NCBI GenBank assembly: GCA_030148225.1
Contig: JASBTX010000038.1
Coordinates: 1 to 64,000, forward strand
Source of the DNA: Paracoccaceae bacterium
GTDB taxonomy: Bacteria; Pseudomonadota; Alphaproteobacteria; Rhodobacterales; Rhodobacteraceae
Direction: 5' to 3'
Length of the DNA: 64,000 nucleotides
The position numbers and the translations under genes were made by a program. The notes under the pieces were generated by a model. The model had not been told where the DNA came from, did not search any database, and saw only the letters and a program-made list of their open reading frames with translations. Numbering within the stretch: position 1 is the stretch's first letter; the number at the start of each line of letters is the position of its first letter. This document shows positions 63,292 through 64,000 of this stretch, piece by piece.

Positions 63292-64000
63292 ATGCTCACG
63301 CTCAAAGACCCCTCTCTTCTGGAACCGCGCGCCTATATCAACGGCGAATGGATCGAAACCGGCACCACGTTCGACGTTACCAACCCCGCCACGGGCGAGG
63401 TTGTGGCAAGCGTGACGGACGTGCCGCGCGCCATGGTTGCCGAGGCCATCGATCACGCCCATGCGGCGCAAAAGGACTGGGCGAAATGGACGGGCAAGGA
63501 ACGCGCGGCGGTGCTGCGCAAATGGTACGAGCTGATGGTTGCGCATGCCGATGACCTCGCCACGATCCTGACCGCCGAAATGGGCAAGCCCCTGCCCGAG
63601 GCGCGCGGTGAAATCCTCTATGGCGCCTCGTTCATCGAGTGGTTTGCCGAAGAGGCCAAGCGCATTTATGGCGATGTCATCCCCGGCCATCAGCGCGACA
63701 AGCGGATCATGGTGCTCAAACAGCCGGTGGGCGTGGTAGGCTCGATCACACCGTGGAATTTCCCCAACGCGATGATCGCGCGCAAGGTTGCCCCGGCGCT
63801 GGCGGTGGGCTGCAGCTTTGTCGCGCGTCCTGCGGAACTCACGCCGCTTTCGGCCACGGCCATGGCGGTGCTGGCCGAGCGTGCGGGCGTCCCGGCGGGT
63901 GTGCTCAATGTCGTGCCCTCCAGCAATTCCTCGGAGACCGGCAAAGAGCTCTGCGCCAATCCAAAGGTGGCCAAGATCACCTTCACCGGCTCGACCCGCG
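63292..64000 (+). CDS. gabD: Succinate-semialdehyde dehydrogenase (NAD(P)), 3'-truncated by window end
   Basis: The first 236 residues of an ALDH are visible. They show RAYINGEWIETG, NPATGEVVASV, TAEMGKPLPEARGE and the cofactor block SITPWNFPNAMIARK, then CSFVARPAELTPLSA and ITFTGST. The order and wording fit GabD. One oddity: the lysine of the usual K-P-(A/S)-E motif, which binds the cofactor, is Arg (R179). It completes conversion of the amine-derived semialdehyde to succinate. AAGGA precedes the ATG. The catalytic Cys is beyond the window. Confidence 0.9.
   Translation, partial: MLTLKDPSLLEPRAYINGEWIETGTTFDVTNPATGEVVASVTDVPRAMVAEAIDHAHAAQKDWAKWTGKERAAVLRKWYELMVAHADDLATILTAEMGKPLPEARGEILYGASFIEWFAEEAKRIYGDVIPGHQRDKRIMVLKQPVGVVGSITPWNFPNAMIARKVAPALAVGCSFVARPAELTPLSATAMAVLAERAGVPAGVLNVVPSSNSSETGKELCANPKVAKITFTGSTR

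Noticed and set aside
1-64000. CRISPR arrays or rRNA genes
   Set aside because: I saw no regularly spaced direct repeats of 25-40 bp and no rRNA-like stretches.

Overview
The window joins two very different kinds of DNA. Positions 142 to about 5175 are strongly AT-rich, with A/T-ending codons. From the tRNA-Asn gene (5176-5250) to the right edge the DNA is GC-rich, with the gene content and codon use of a marine Rhodobacterales (Roseobacter-type) alphaproteobacterium: ALA synthase-type hemA, typA, ispG, purMN, prpE, and the family's GC-rich intergenic repeat. This taxonomic call rests on recognising genes, not on a search.

Region 1 (1-5250) is the right-hand end of an integrated element lying against the 3' end of tRNA-Asn. 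It carries a family B DNA polymerase of about 950 residues with exonuclease motifs, palm motifs A, B and C and an RTRGQ motif. I read this as a primer-independent PolB, the hallmark of pipolins. Upstream are five small, tightly packed genes, one a ribbon-helix-helix protein, and a block of inverted GGTAAAAG repeats that could be an operator or an origin. An IS3-type element, cut by the window edge, has landed in the left part and broken a gene. The integrase would lie beyond the left edge.

Region 2 (5.3-36.3 kb) is mostly core chromosome: an MBL hydrolase, an EnvZ-like kinase, a three-gene sugar operon (TIM-barrel epimerase, Gfo/Idh oxidoreductase, aldo/keto reductase), tRNAs, purMN, typA, pirin, a secreted polysaccharide deacetylase, a dipeptidase, hemA, a RodZ-like protein, ispG, an M48 protease, an aminotransferase, a cell-wall amidase, PBP1A and prfB. 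Two things stand out. One is a gene-free island (16.2-17.6 kb) with an AT-rich core. The other is a protein fusing PqqD, a Tat-like leader and a four-cysteine tail (27671-28267), with a decayed paralogue on the far side of ispG.

Region 3 (36.3-51.1 kb) is a catabolic island. The minus-strand genes run from a DMGDH/GcvT flavoprotein through an alcohol dehydrogenase, three enolase-superfamily paralogues, a class III aminotransferase and an ornithine cyclodeaminase, then a separate SDR-prpE pair. Divergent from it are an RpiR regulator, a Rieske oxygenase and a GFA-type protein. Together they suggest demethylation and ring processing of a betaine or hydroxyproline-betaine type substrate, with formaldehyde removal by the GFA protein.

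Region 4 (51.1-64 kb) holds a SARP/TolB/TPR regulator, a small-molecule cluster (PLP decarboxylase, CMD protein, Asp/Glu-racemase-like enzyme, sulfotransferase-like enzyme), and a GntR-controlled gamma-glutamyl-amine (polyamine-type) pathway: two glutamine-synthetase-like ligases, an FAD oxidase, a glutamine amidotransferase and a partial succinate-semialdehyde dehydrogenase. A TTTGATCAAA palindrome sits before both the regulator and the first ligase.
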